Positions 44,880-56,708 of a DNA stretch of 64,000 nt are shown in pieces (the first letter of the stretch is position 1; each line of letters begins with the position of its first letter). Where the stretch lies: positions 3,586,134 through 3,650,133 of the forward strand of contig NW_020653750.1 of assembly GCF_003589595.1 (NCBI RefSeq), read 5' to 3'. A program made the position numbers and the translations under genes. The DNA comes from Hyposmocoma kahamanoa. Taxonomy: Eukaryota > Arthropoda > Insecta > Lepidoptera > Cosmopterigidae. Under the pieces are notes generated by a model that searched no databases, was not told the origin of the DNA, and saw only the letters and a program-made list of their open reading frames with translations.

Positions 44880-45145
44880 TATCAGGAAAGTAGAACAAAT
44901 GGGAAAGTAGAACAAATGGGAAAGTAGAACAAATGGGAAAGTAGAATAAATGGGAAAGTAGAACAAATGGGAAAGTAGACCAAATGGGAAAGTAGACGAA
45001 ACAGGAAAGTAGACGAAATGGAAAAGTAGACCAACAGGAAAGTAGACAAAATGGGAAATAAGACGAATTAGAAAAAACAAATGGACCGATCGGGAAAGTA
45101 AACAATTAGTGAAAGTGGACCGATCGAGACAGTAGACCAAAATTG
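44880..45145. repeat. Minisatellite, 17-bp unit, about 15 copies
   Basis: GGGAAAGTAGAACAAAT repeated, identical in the first copies and diverging to the right (GACCAAAT, GACGAAAC, then 13-17-bp variants). Both strands are open in several frames only because the unit is short and lacks stops. Confidence 0.9.
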
Positions 45146-45226
45146 TACCGAAGGGAGTAGTAGGACACACACCCCAATAGACTAAATAAAAAAAACACAT
45201 GGTGACAACACTGCGGTAAGACGTAA

Positions 45227-45408
45227 GGTCGTATTCCAGAACTCTATTTAATACTCAAATCAGGACTTGAGTGTTGCAGTGACAATCTCATAAAGAAAAT
45301 CATACTCAAGTCCTTGCCATTACGGTCGTATTTCCAATGCTTGAAATCATACTCAAGTCTGCTCAAATCCTGACTTGAGCATTGAGTACAGTTCTGGAAA
45401 ACGGCCCG
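45227..45408. mobile_element. Small Harbinger-type MITE
   Basis: Ends GGTCGTATTCCAGAACT and, inverted, GGGCCGTTTTCCAGAACT, with TAA outside both (45224-45226, 45409-45411). TACTCAA(A/G)TCAGGACTTGAG-type inner repeats add to the palindrome. Confidence 0.55.
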
Positions 45409-47008
45409 TAATGTCGAAACGAAAACGGCATTTCGCGAGACTTCAAAGGCGATGTATGTTCTTTACACTGTGCTCATAAGGTGTTTGACGTGAATAATTA
45501 TAAGTGTAGATTGTACAACAAGTGCATAAAACGCGTCATTTTACCCGAGACGAGTATATTTTAAGTGGATACTTAAGTCGAGGGTAAAACAAGTTTTATG
45601 AACGAGTTATACACTCTGCTTTTCACTTCGATTGCGAGGAAATGAAACAGCAATATTACAAGTAAACGATAACACAGCTATTGCCAAGAAAAAGTAAGAA
45701 CTTTCCGCCAATGAACTACTTTTTTTTCTACACGTGACTCGGGTCAGACTACATAATGCTCAGTTATATTTTACAACCTTTTATTTTTTATGCATTTCTA
45801 TTTCTTCAATTTTTCTGTAATTTCTATTGCCTGCTTTTTCAATTTTGTAATATAACACGGATTAAAAAAACAAAAGTAAAACTTTATTTTATAAAGTTCT
45901 AGTGTGCATGGCTGTTGGCGCAGGCGTCATTGCCTCGGTCATAAACGACGATTTTATTTTATGCACTAGAGCATAAAATCCTATTTTATGCAGCCTACAC
46001 CCAGCATAAATACGAACTTTAAGAGCATGAGAAGTGAAAATGGAATTTAGATGTATAGATACTAATAATACAAAACAACAATGTTATAATTTATTGGCCA
46101 CAAACAAATTTACCGATGTGATTGCACAATGTATGTGTACATTTTTATTTTCTTTATTTCTTCTTATTTAATATGAATTTAATTAAAAAGTACAAGCTCC
46201 ATATCTTTCTACGTTAGTTTTGATTATAGTGACCCTACCTACCCTCAGGGCATACGAGAAGGGCACTATGACCTGTGCACGCACAGGACAGGTTCTAACC
46301 CCAGATCAGCCAGTGTACAGGGTTGTCACAGACTTCATCCGGTTGTTGAGGCTAGTTAGTGCCTCGGGTGAGCCGCCCCAGGTGCACGTACAGTACCCTC
46401 CCTATTTTTCAGATAGGTACCGGAGCTGTAGGCACGCTCACTTCCCGTTGCGCATTGCACAACTAGCGGTTGCCACCGATTAGCCGTCGACTCTGAGTCC
46501 ACTACTAAATCTCATTGGTGACGGAGCTGTAAGGCATTAAAAAGTACAGTATGTAACCAGATATCGAAGACCATATTATTATCAACTTTTTTTAATAAAT
46601 AGAAATAGTACGATGGAAAGTAGGATCCTAAAGGCGAAGGAACCTATAAAGTGCAGTTGTGGTATCATATTATCAATCATTGCCCTAGACTCCTCCACCC
46701 TGCCTGCATAGAAACGAACTCTTCACGCCGCGTTTGAACGACCGTACTGTACTAAGTCTTCTTGATAATACGCGGGCTGGAAGGGAGTAAAATTTTTGTC
46801 CACTGTGCGAAAAACAATACCTCCAAAAAAAAAACAGTTAATAAAATCCATATGGATAAAATCAAAATACTACCTAACCAAACAAGTATACAAAATCTTC
46901 GCGGCACTGTTAGATTTTAAATTAAGCCTTATTGAATGTAAGGATATTTCACCGCCATGATATTCAATATGTTTTTGTGATATTACTCCACTAGTTTGTT
47001 ATAAGTAA

Positions 47009-47204
47009 TTATTAAACAAAGATCGAACACTTAGGAAAAATTATCTTCGATCCGGCTGGATTCGAACCAACGTCTCCTAGCAAATCGTGCCAAACACTAA
47101 GCTTAGTTAGCATAGCGTCTGACACGGTTTGCGAGGAGACGTTGGTTCGAATGCACCCGGATCGAAGTAATTTTTTTCTAAGTGTTCGATCTTTGTTTAA
47201 TAAT
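47009..47204. mobile_element. Head-to-head foldback of a tRNA-like SINE
   Basis: Arms of about 90 bp: ATTAAACAAAGATCGAACAC on the left pairs with GTGTTCGATCTTTGTTTAAT on the right, as do GGATTCGAACCAACGTCTCC and GGAGACGTTGGTTCGAAT. Each arm carries a B-box-like GGTTCGAA and, near the centre, an A-box-like TTAGTTAGCATAGCG. Arms differ at several sites, so this is an old event. Confidence 0.65.
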
Positions 47205-47224
47205 GATAACATTACATACTTGTT

Positions 47225-47580
47225 TCTTTATTTTTTTGTTTATTTCTTAATATTATTCTTAGAATAGAATAGAATAAAATACGTTTATTTGCCAGAACAC
47301 AGTAATTACAAAGGTCTTGAGTAAAATTAGGTACATTGTATTCAACCTGCAAGCAGATGTGCAAATGTTAATGGGATTCAATGTTTATTTAGTCTCTAGT
47401 TTCTAATTAATGTAATGAGTTTGTAAATTCTAAGTATTCTTTATTACTATAGAAGCAGTGTGTCAAAAGCCATTTTGTCAATTTTAATTTAAAAGTATGT
47501 CCTTGTAACAATTTAATTTCGTTTGGTAATTTATTGTAAATAATTATACACATGTTGAAGTAGTTATTCTTATAAATTAC
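47225..47580 (-). mobile_element. 3' end of a CR1-like LINE
   Basis: The minus strand reads YNKLPNEIKLLQGHTFKLKL and TKWLFDTLLL, comparable to IFNKIPCQMKSLPL...LRKWLLEKSF at 15415-15560. A 3' UTR ends in a CTATTCTATTCT tail next to AATAAACG. Only the last ~35 codons remain. Confidence 0.55.
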
Positions 47581-47649
47581 TTTATGGCAACGAGGTTGGT
47601 ATTATTATTTATTTTGTTGTTGTTGTAGTTGGTGTTATTATTTAATTTT

Positions 47650-50600
47650 TTTAATTACTTAACTGAAATTAGTTGTAAACATTAACATGAGGAGCCCCTG
47701 TAAAGTTAGGTGTCCTTATTGCTCAGGATCAACCAAGTTGTACGTACAATCAAGGGGTCTCAGTGTGCATATTAGTCGTGTTGATAGGGATGTGGCCCAT
47801 CAAAGGGTCGATGCTTCGTTGGTTCCGGGCTCAAGCGCTTACGCGTCTATTCCGGCCTCGAGAGATATGACACAAACACCACAGAGCACATCCGGTCTCC
47901 GTAGGTTACCATCGCTTAAGAGACAAGTTCCAATTCTTAGACATATACCAAAAGGGGCGAGAAATCTTGCAGCTGGCAGATTATATCATTTGATGACTGG
48001 TTCAGCTTATTGTCTTTCCCTTTTTCGGCCTTGAGGGTCCCGGGTGACGAGGAGCGCAAATCATTGACCTCCAAAGTAAAAAATAATATAATAAATATAC
48101 TTAGTGAAATTTTGGACTTTCCGGGTACTCAGTCTACATATAAACCGCCTTCGACATACAGTACCATTGAAGCTAAGGTGTACGACGGTGATTTGAGAGG
48201 GGCTGTCTGCTTACTGCTGTCGGACTCGTTGTTGGCTCCAGCGAATGATGATACTTTGAAAGCTATATGTGACAAACATACGCCTCCTTCTAGGCCTTTT
48301 GACTTTTCCACCGGAACCAGGACTTACGAACCCCTTCCTATCTGTAACACCTACAGAGGTGGCCTATGGCCTTGGGATCGTTTTATAACGGTTTAGTTTC
48401 AGGTTTTGATGGCTTGCGTCCTCAACATCTCAAAGAGCTTACATCACCTTTTGCGGGCGACAACGGTTCTCGTTTATTGAAGTCGCTCTCCGATTTATGC
48501 AATTTTCTTTTAAGGGGTATGCTGAATTTAGAGGTAGCTCCTTACAAGTGTGGTGCATTCTGCTGCCACCTTTGGGACGGCTCTGCCCAATACCAGTTAG
48601 CTGCCTTGGACTCGGTGGAGCGTAAAGCAAAGAGACTTATTAACAATAATCCTCTTGTGGAGTCGAAGCTCCAAAATCTCGATCATCGCAGAAAAGTAGC
48701 CTGCTTGTCGGTTTTCTATCGGATACATTTCGGGGAGTGTGCGCAGGAACTTTTCAATTTGGTTCCGCCCTCACCGTTCCTCCTTCGGTCGACTAGAAGG
48801 TCCGGAGCACTCCATTCTTATGTCGTTGATATTCCACCTATTCGCACTAAGCGCTTTGCCTCCTCCTTTCTGATGCGTACGGCAAAGGAATGGAATGCTC
48901 TACATCGGCATCTGTATTTCCCGAAAAGTACAATTTGGGGCTATTCAAGGCTAGAGTGAATAGGCATTTTTTAGGCAAACGCGTCTCATCGTCGGTCACA
49001 TCGTCGCTTAACATCAGGTGAGATTGTGGCCAAGCGTGTGTGTATTATATATTTAAAAAAAAAAAAATCTTTCTGTGCCCTTTCGAAGAAGGATGGTGGC
49101 ATTATGCCGATCGCCGTGTGTGGTACGCATCGCCGCCTGGAGCTTTGTTGTAGATCGGTTAGAGATGTAATGTCGACCCACCTTCAGCTGAGGGAGGTGG
49201 GTTTTGGTACGCCTTTAGTTTGTGAGGCGGCGATACACGCCACCCGCTTTTTTGCGCTGGGTCACGAGGGCACGAATACAGTAGTCGTCAAAATAGATAT
49301 CAGGAACGCCTTTAATAGTGTGGAGAGAGATATTATCTGTCGGAAGTCTTGGAAAATGTGCCATCTCTTTACCCCTTCGTTCACCAGTGTTATTCGGCCC
49401 CCAGTAATCTTTTCTTTGGTGAAAATTCCATTTTGTCGCAGGTCAGCTCAGCAGGGGGATCTGGAACCTTTATTATTCTGATCCAAAAGATTATATCGTC
49501 ATTGGACTCACCATTGAATGTCTGGTACCTGGATGATGGCACTATTGGCGGAAGTCATGTTTTGGAAGATTTAAAAGGACTTGGAACGGCTTTGAAGGCA
49601 GTAGATCTGGGTGGTGTAAACGCGGACTTACTGGAGAATTTGAAGGCTCTTTTTCCGGGCATCTGGTACCTGGACAAATCATCTGTCAGCTTATTGGGTG
49701 CGCCAATATTTCCTGAGGGTGTCAGTTCTGCTCTTCAAACTAAAATATTGGCACTTTTAGCAGCACGTGAACATTTGACGCATCTGTCGACGCATGTTGC
49801 GCTCGTCTTGTTGCGTAATTGTTTGGGTATGACCCGCATGACATACATCTTAAGAATATCTCCTACGTGACTTTTCGAGCAGGATGTGGTCCTTATGGAC
49901 GATGCACTCAGGGTTGCGCTGGAGGTCGTACTAAATATCAGTTTCAGTCATCCACAATGGTATCAGGCTGTACTTCCGGTTAAGCATGGCGGTCTTGGAG
50001 TGCGTCGAGTGCAAGAAGTAGGTTTTGTGGCATTCTTGGCTTCCTCTTATGGATGTACGGATCTCGTTGCTCGCATTTTAGCTCACGATGGCATCGGAAT
50101 TCACGTGCCATTCCAGTCAGAGGCTCTTGCATGGTGGTCAAGCCTGTGCCCGAGTGACGAACGCCCAGACAATAATTGTTTGCAGAGAAATTGAGACGAT
50201 ATTCTCTGCAAACAAATATACAGTTCTTTGTTGGAGGGCGCTTCGGGTGCTGATATGACTCGTCTCAAAGCCGTCGCTAGATCGGAGTCGGAAGCATGGT
50301 TACATGCTTTGCCGTCTCCACAGTTGGGTACTCTGCTGGATGATAATTCTTTGAGGATAGCGGTAGCATTTTGTTTGGGAAGCAAGGTTTTCCCAGACAC
50401 CACGCCATAAATGATATTTTTCGACAGACGATGGTGTCGGCTAATGTCCCTTGCGTGCTCGAGCCCCGAGTCTGAATCGAATCGACGGTAAAAGGCCGGA
50501 CGGTTTGACGTTGGTCCCTTGGCGGAAAGGTCGTTGTCTTCTGTGGGACGCAACATGTGTAAGTACTCATGCGTTCCACTTAAGACAAGCTACGCGGTAG

Positions 50601-50765
50601 GCAGGTTCCGCGGGACTTGTTTAAAGAGTTGGGTAGCCGACTTAAGAGACAGGGGCTGCGAAGTTGTGTCCATTGCCGTTCAGCGAGGCAATGCTGCCAG
50701 TATAATGGGAGCTTTTGAACCGGACACGATATGGGGCGCAGTGTTGGGCGTTAATCAATTAAATT
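47650..50765 (+). pseudogene. Degraded non-LTR element, probable restriction-like endonuclease type
   Basis: In order: a C2H2-like finger CPYCSGSTKLYVQSRGLSVH (its last His appears to be Asp), a linker, an RT with SGFDGLRPQHLKEL, LCALSKKDGGIMPIAV, VVVKIDIRNAFNSV (motif A), and NVWYLDDGTIGGS (YLDD, motif C). Then come SHPQWYQAVLPVKHGGLGVR and a C-terminal [20 protein letters not shown]. That last block fits the R/K-P-D...D signature of restriction-like LINE endonucleases, with 15 residues in between instead of the usual 12-14. N-terminal finger, central RT and C-terminal nuclease is the R2/NeSL-type order. At least five frame changes or stops (about 48020, 48360, 49370, 49870, 50190-50590) and an inserted CR1-like fragment (48556-49068) break it. 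Clade placement is tentative. Confidence 0.6.
48556..49068 (+). mobile_element. CR1/Jockey-like LINE 3' fragment inserted in the RT
   Basis: HLWDGSAQYQLAALDSVERK and AKRLINNNPLVESKL, then SFLMRTAKEWNALHRHL, are the C-terminal domain of an insect LINE. A 3' UTR with CATCAGGTGAGATTGTGGCC and a poly-A at 49052-49065 completes it. The host RT frame stops at about 48556 and resumes after the poly-A. Confidence 0.7.
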
Positions 50766-50925
50766 TCAATCAATAATTCAATCAAATTAAAAAATCAATT
50801 CAATTGAAATCAATTGCAATTCAATTGATTTAATTGAAATTGATTTTAATTGCAATTGATTTTAATTGCAATTGATTTCAATTGAATTGATTTTAATTGC
50901 AATTAAATTTGCAATTAAAATCAAT
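50766..50925. repeat. AATTGA-type palindromic simple repeat
   Basis: Alternating AATTGAAATCAATTGCAATT and TTGATTTAATTGAAATTG units, so every 12-14 bp contains a CAATTG or AATT palindrome. Confidence 0.85.
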
Positions 50926-51115
50926 TCCCCGGGGCCCCTAAGCGGAGATCCCAACCGGGGCCCCCAAGCGGAGACCCCAACCGGGGCCCCCATGCGGGGA
51001 CCCCAACCGGGCCCCCTAACCTGCCCCCAGCAGGCCCCCAACCGACCCCCCCAACCGGCCCCCTAACCTGCCCCCAGCAGGCCCCCAACAGGCCGCCACA
51101 ACCAACGCCCTAACT
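50926..51115. repeat. GC-rich minisatellite
   Basis: First unit about 27 bp (GGCCCCCAAGCGGAGACCCC then AACCG), three copies. Then a second unit, CCCCCTAACCTGCCCCCAGC, twice. It abuts the AATTGA repeat directly. Confidence 0.8.
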
Positions 51116-51909
51116 CACCCCCATATGCCTTATAAATTTATCATAATTGTCAGTTTTAATTGTTAATTGTTAATCAAAAACATTGAAAAGATTGAAAATT
51201 GATTAATTGTTAATTGTAGATATTTGATATTGTTAGTTGCGAGAACCGCAATTAACAATTAATCAATTGTAACCAACACTGATGGGGCGGGATTATATTT
51301 TAGGTTAGATTAGTTTTTTAGATAAAAATCTCTTGCAAATCTCAGTTTTATTTTTATATCTTCATACGTATTGACGAAACCCAGTGCTGATATTTAACTA
51401 GAAATATCAATGTAACATTAGTATTAAGATGGAGTAAATGAAGCGCATTAATAATTTAATATTATAACACATCGTTCGGGTTATTTTTTAAATATTCCAG
51501 ATAACTTAATGGATAACCATTAATACAAATAATTAAAATGAATACTAATTCACCAATCCTTTTTGGTTGACGAGTTTAATAGTTTAAGAAGTTATTAAGC
51601 AAGTTCAGTTTTTAGGCGTTTCACATTGACCGCGATGTGCAATATTTGTTTGTGTATCGAGGTCTTAGGTTTTCGCGATTGTTACACATAGGAAATTAAA
51701 CTATTTTTTGGATCTAAATCGCGCATATTTGTTTTTTGAAACAAACTATTTATGACTGTTGTCAGCCGTGATCCGATTTAAATTCGAAAAATATTTTTTC
51801 TTAATCATGTTCAGAAGTGTTTGCTTTACTTTCAAAAAGCGAAGACGGAAAGTTTGTCATTTATGGACCGTGCGACTTCTTCCCGTCCAAGGCCTGCAAA
51901 GTATGAAAA

Positions 51910-52105
51910 TTTTTGGTGAAATTACAGGCACATGGGACTTGTCAACTTACGTCTCAGGGTGACGGGCGCAGTGGCAGTGCCCCTCAAATCTTTGCGATTT
52001 AAAGCTCTGAGTGGCACTGCAACTGTTATGGATAGGCGTGTAGCTTACCATCAGGCGCACGACTTGTTCGTCCCGTCACTTGATATTATAAAAAAAATCC
52101 TTATT
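51910..52105 (+). mobile_element. Lepidopteran LINE or SINE 3'-end fragment
   Basis: GTGACGGGCGCAGTGGCAGT ... GGCACTGCAACTG ... GGATAGGCGTGTAGCTTACC ... ATCAGGCGCACGACTTGTTC, then an A-rich end. The ACCATCAGGCG phrase is typical of LINE tails in moths and butterflies. Confidence 0.4.
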
Positions 52106-53924
52106 ACTGTTCACTTGTGTAGACTTTCATGTCTACCTTCTAATAATGAGCTATGCAAACAGGCAAAAGAAAAACTCATACAGCCTACTGCCCAGTGTTC
52201 ATAATTGCGAGAATTAAAAATACCTACCTGTAGCGCTTACTTAAAAAAAAGAGAAAATGGCAGTAATATTTAAATTAAAAGGTTTTGGTATTCTTTTGTT
52301 TTTTCGTCTTTTTTGTATTTTGGTCGCGACAATGAGTGCTAGTGAGAAGAGCAATAACGAAAATACAGTAATAGATACAAACAACTACTATTAATGTGCC
52401 TGGAAAAACAATAACATTTTCTTTTAGCAATAGTCCCAACATGTGAAATATTACTTTAACTATTAATTAACATTTATTTACTTTTTCCATTATACATCTT
52501 CTTCTCTTTAGTCTTTTATTCTTTCCTCACATTGTTTGAGAAAAATTCTATACATGCCTGCAGCGGAAACGGGGATTGCTTGACTCGTATTAATACAAGG
52601 CCTCGCTGGCGCTCGTCCTTGTAACTCGCACTCGTTCGGCAATCCCTTACTTCCCGGCCTCTGCAATAATGTACTACAATTTCCTATATGTTTGTGTGTA
52701 TTTATATGTTTTGAAGTGTATAATTAAAAATTATGCTGCATTACCCCAAACGATCGCAAATTGGTTTTCATTAATCTAGGTTCCTATTAGGTAGACGTGG
52801 CGTGCGATAGAACTCTACGTTACCCATTCAACTGATTATAAAAAAGGGATACCGTACAAAAATTGTAAGCTACATTAAATGCCACTGAAAGTTTTGTACG
52901 TTATTACAACATAAAAAAAGCAACAAATAATAAGTTTAAACAATAAAAATAAAAAATTCCTTTCCACACAATCTAATTACCTTAATAGACAGATAATATT
53001 ACACATTATGTCTTTGCTTATTAATTAATAATTAATCCGGACTATACATCCAAAAGGTGTCAAACTGATATATAAACATTAACAAATATATTAGTATCGT
53101 AAAAAGATTACACAAAATAGAATCGTTTATTCACATCAATCGTTTATTCATCAGATATGATAGCTTTGTCTTTATAAAAGATAAAAGAACTAGTTACGTT
53201 GTTGAGTGAAAATTTTTATAATACTATTTCAATACACAAACTTGATTCACAATCATAAATAATTAAACTAGGCATAAAAGTGATTTTATATTAATTAGGT
53301 ACATGGGTCTAATACAACAAGCTTAATGTTTTAATCGGTAATAACTTTATAGCCAAGCTACATTTTACATTTAGACTAACAAAACAAGTAAAAAGTTACA
53401 ATGGCCTGTTATAACAATACTAGTTATGAAAAAACATTGACATCAATTCGTGCAAACAGAAATCAAACTTAATTTGTTCAGGTTGTCCGTCTCTTTCGTC
53501 ATAGTGTAATAAGACAAGTATGGTAACTCCATACAAACGTAACAGCGCGGCTTATATATGCACGCCTGCCCCACGTCATGTACGAACGCACACGTTCGCT
53601 TAATCTCGCGTTGCATAGCGCGGATCCTCTCAAGCGCCTTTAATTATGGAATTGAAGCGATCGCTCGATGTTTAAAAAAGGACATAGAGCGTGCCTAATA
53701 TTGTTGAGATTGTGGCAGTTTGAACAAGAATGCCTCGAATTTAGAATTGTTTTTCTATTTCATAATCATACTCCATAATCAAGATACCAATTCGCAGTAC
53801 TGGGATAAAAATATCAATACAAAAGTACCTAAAGCATTTATCAAAGGTTATTTCAATATAGCACGAGAATACTGTGATAACACCTTATTTCTTTCAAATT
53901 ATGTTCACAAGCTCTAGGTACAAT

Positions 53925-54170
53925 TAAACTCGGGGGACCGTTGCGTCTCCCTTCTCGGGGAGGGGCTGCGCTGGGCGCGGCCAGCCGCTGGTGGAGGCGC
54001 GGACGAGTGATAGCGTACCCGTGCCTCTACCTGCAACGGAGAGAAGGAACACCCCGGGTCGGGTTGCTCCCCTTCAGGGTTCAGCCCAGTCCCACATAAC
54101 CCCAGGTCTGCCCCCGCAGGGCCGGGGTATCTGTAAACAGATTCCCTCGGGTAATAAAATTGTTGTTACA
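53925..54170. other. GC-rich module, probable repeat
   Basis: CGGGGGACCGTTGCGTCTCC, CTTCTCGGGGAGGGGCTGCG, CTGGGCGCGGCCAGCCGCTG and so on, ending in GGTAATAAAATTGTTGTTAC. It stands out sharply from its AT-rich setting. It is possibly a LINE 5' region or a SINE-like unit; I cannot assign it. Confidence 0.35.
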
Positions 54171-54419
54171 TTAAAACAACAATGTAGCAACAACCCTACG
54201 CTTCGAGCAAAATGAAGGCATTTCAACGCCAAACAGGCCAGATTTGCCCTACTTGCTCTTTATATATATAAAGCCACAAATCCTGACTTACTTAGAAAAA
54301 TAAAACGCATACTTCCCGATATGGTGGAAAAAAGATATTATACCGTTGTACGCGGATAGGCTTCAAGGCAAGGAATCAAATATGAGAAGACCTGAATGTG
54401 GAAAATGTAAACGAATGAT

Positions 54420-55340
54420 CAACTGCCTGCAAAAACTATAATACATGGGGGGGATTTTTGGGCACTTTTATGAGATACACGTTGGTCAATTTCTGGCGAA
54501 AATAAAAAATGTTCGAAAATCAAATAAACAAGATGGCCGCCATACAAATTTCGAAGCCTTCTATAACGGAAACTATTAGAGATAGAAGATGCTGGAAGGA
54601 ATGTCATAGAGGGCAATAGTGGTCAACTGCCTGTGCAAAAAAATTCAAGATGGCGAATCCAAAATGGCGGCCCAAGAAAAACTTGTTTGGGTTGCGGCTG
54701 AAAATTGGCATGCGGGGGGTCTTTAGGAGCCCTTAATCATAATTTGGGGTCAAAAATTTTTTTTCGCCATTTTTTTTTTATAGATGCCATATAAGTTTCG
54801 TTAAAAATAGTTGCTGAATGAGACTCGCTCTGTTTCAGCTCAAAATTGGCATGTGGAGGCCTCTAGAAGTGCCAAATAATAGTTTGTGCTCAAAATTGTT
54901 TTTTCGCCTTTTTCAAATGTGGCCGCCATACAAGCGTTTGTTGGCAGTAGAAAAAAAATTGTTCTGATCACTTCCAAAATTGTCATGTGGGAGTCTCTAG
55001 GAGTGCTCGATAATAATTTGTGATCAGCATTAGTTTATCGCCATTTTTCAACATGGCTGCCATAGAAGTATTTTTTGGCGGATGATTAGATGAAAATTTG
55101 CACTAATTCGCTTGAAAATCGGCATGGGAGGTCTCTATGGGTGTTAAATAATATTTCAGGTCAAAATTTATTTATGCCATTTTTAAATATGACTGTCTTA
55201 CAAACTTTTTTAGCGGTTGATAAAATTTTGGTCTAATTCTACTGAAAATCGCCATGAGGGGTTCTCTATGGGTATTTAATAATAATTTGCAGTCAAAATT
55301 TACTTTTTGCCATTCATCAACATGGCCGCCATTAAAGAGC
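54420..55340. repeat. Tandem array, unit about 135 bp, six to seven copies
   Basis: Each unit holds AAAATTGGCATG(T/C)GGG, TCTCTAGGAGTG, AATAATAATTTGTGGTCAAA, TTTTTCGCCATTTTT and ATGGCCGCCATACAAG. The first block recurs near 54442, 54603, 54708, 54848, 54982, 55121 and 55251. Copies diverge by many substitutions, so the array is old. Confidence 0.8.
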
Positions 55341-55559
55341 TATGTTATTATTTTTTTAAGTCATAAGTGCCGAGGCCGTAGGCCGAGGACTAGCGGAGGG
55401 CGAAGCCTCACCTTACGTAGGTAGTATACGGGGACTAGATTTCACAATTGTTCAAAATGTAAGGCATACTTCCCGATGTAGTGGAAATAATATCTTATTT
55501 ACTTATACAACTTATAGCGTTCTTGTATCTCGACCGTCTCTCTGTTAGATTCTTTTTTA

Positions 55560-55890
55560 TTGGAAGCTATGCCAAAAAGAGAAATATTTAGGGAAAAAAT
55601 GCCAGACCATCACTTCAAATTTCTGGTCTTAAACTAGGGAATTTCTTGTACTATAAATACCAGAGTAACGATAAATCTGAAGGCAATACCCACAATACCC
55701 TGACCAGGACCAACTTAAAAAAGGTTTTTTTCATAAATTGGCTCAAATAAGGGATCGAATCTGGAACCTCATCAAGCGCCCATAGTTCTAATCACTGTAC
55801 CACCGAAGAGCATAAGCACACCCCGTAATTTGAAAGCGACCACGCGCCACATGCCGAGCCCGACCTCACCATAGGTGGGGTATAGGGCTC
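55560..55890 (-). mobile_element. tRNA-headed SINE, second family
   Basis: The minus strand has TTCGGTGGTACAGTGATTAG (A-box region) and GGTTCCAGATTCGATCCC (B box), then GGGTATTGTGGGTATTGCC and GTACAAGAAATTCCCTAGTT. The 3' part also occurs alone at 41579-41642. Confidence 0.6.
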
Positions 55891-56396
55891 CTATTATACT
55901 ATGCTTTCTTTATCAGTATGAAAAAGAATCGCAATTATTTCATATTACTATAAGAGTTGTCAATTTACTCCGCATGAACTTGTGTGACTAGTAAATGCAG
56001 GGAATATTAAAACAACGTAAAGGGCAACGCATGCTATACTTGATACCCAGAATGCCAATCTCACTCGCACACCGGCGGCGTCCCTACTATCAAACGAGTC
56101 TGTCGACCTACTTATGACGACATATTCATCCAAAATATCGCACTTGAAACCAAGTAATGTCGTAATACTAAAATTGGTGGAATTAAGCCAACACGATTAA
56201 AAAAAATACTGAATGGATTTTATTGCGAGCAATATGGGTATTTTTATTTATACATAATATTTAGTTATCCTTTAATAAACGAAAATATATATTGATTGGT
56301 TTCATTCAGAGTTTTTTTAAATTTTCAAATCGTGTTTTCTCAATTGTACAATTTTTAGTTATGACAGACAGTAATTGGTTTCATGTGCGATATGTT

Positions 56397-56438
56397 AGTA
56401 CCACATACTCTACAAACTATTGTAGAGTATGTGGTACT
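56397..56438. repeat. Perfect 19-bp hairpin
   Basis: AGTACCACATACTCTACAA pairs fully with TTGTAGAGTATGTGGTACT around ACTA. Confidence 0.8.
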
Positions 56439-56561
56439 CATCACTAGATGAGCGGCCGCAAATTTTACTCCCATTATATAGTTAAACCATGAAGAATAAT
56501 TCACAGTGATAAATTCCGAAAAAAATGTTTTAAGACTGACAATAGTTATTTGTTATGCACA

Positions 56562-56708
56562 GCTGCAAAGTTCTTGTTTGACGCGAGTGACTTGTATTGA
56601 AACCTGAGCAAGTAAAGTAAAAAAGTAAATAATATTAAAAATAGACTCCTAAGCGTAGCGAGGGTTTCAATACACGAGACGCAAAACAACTTTGCTGCCG
56701 AGCGAAAC
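56562..56708. mobile_element. Small MITE-like inverted repeat
   Basis: GCAAAGTTCTTGTTTGACGC ... GTATTGAAACC on the left pairs, imperfectly, with GGGTTTCAATACACGAGACG ... ACAACTTTGCTGC on the right. Confidence 0.5.

Noticed and set aside
44880..45145. CRISPR-like array
   Set aside because: Units are directly tandem without unique spacers, and the genome is eukaryotic.
46220..46483. 87-residue frame with a mixed composition
   Set aside because: No recognisable motif, and it lies in repeat-rich intron DNA; kept only as a possible fragment of an unknown element.
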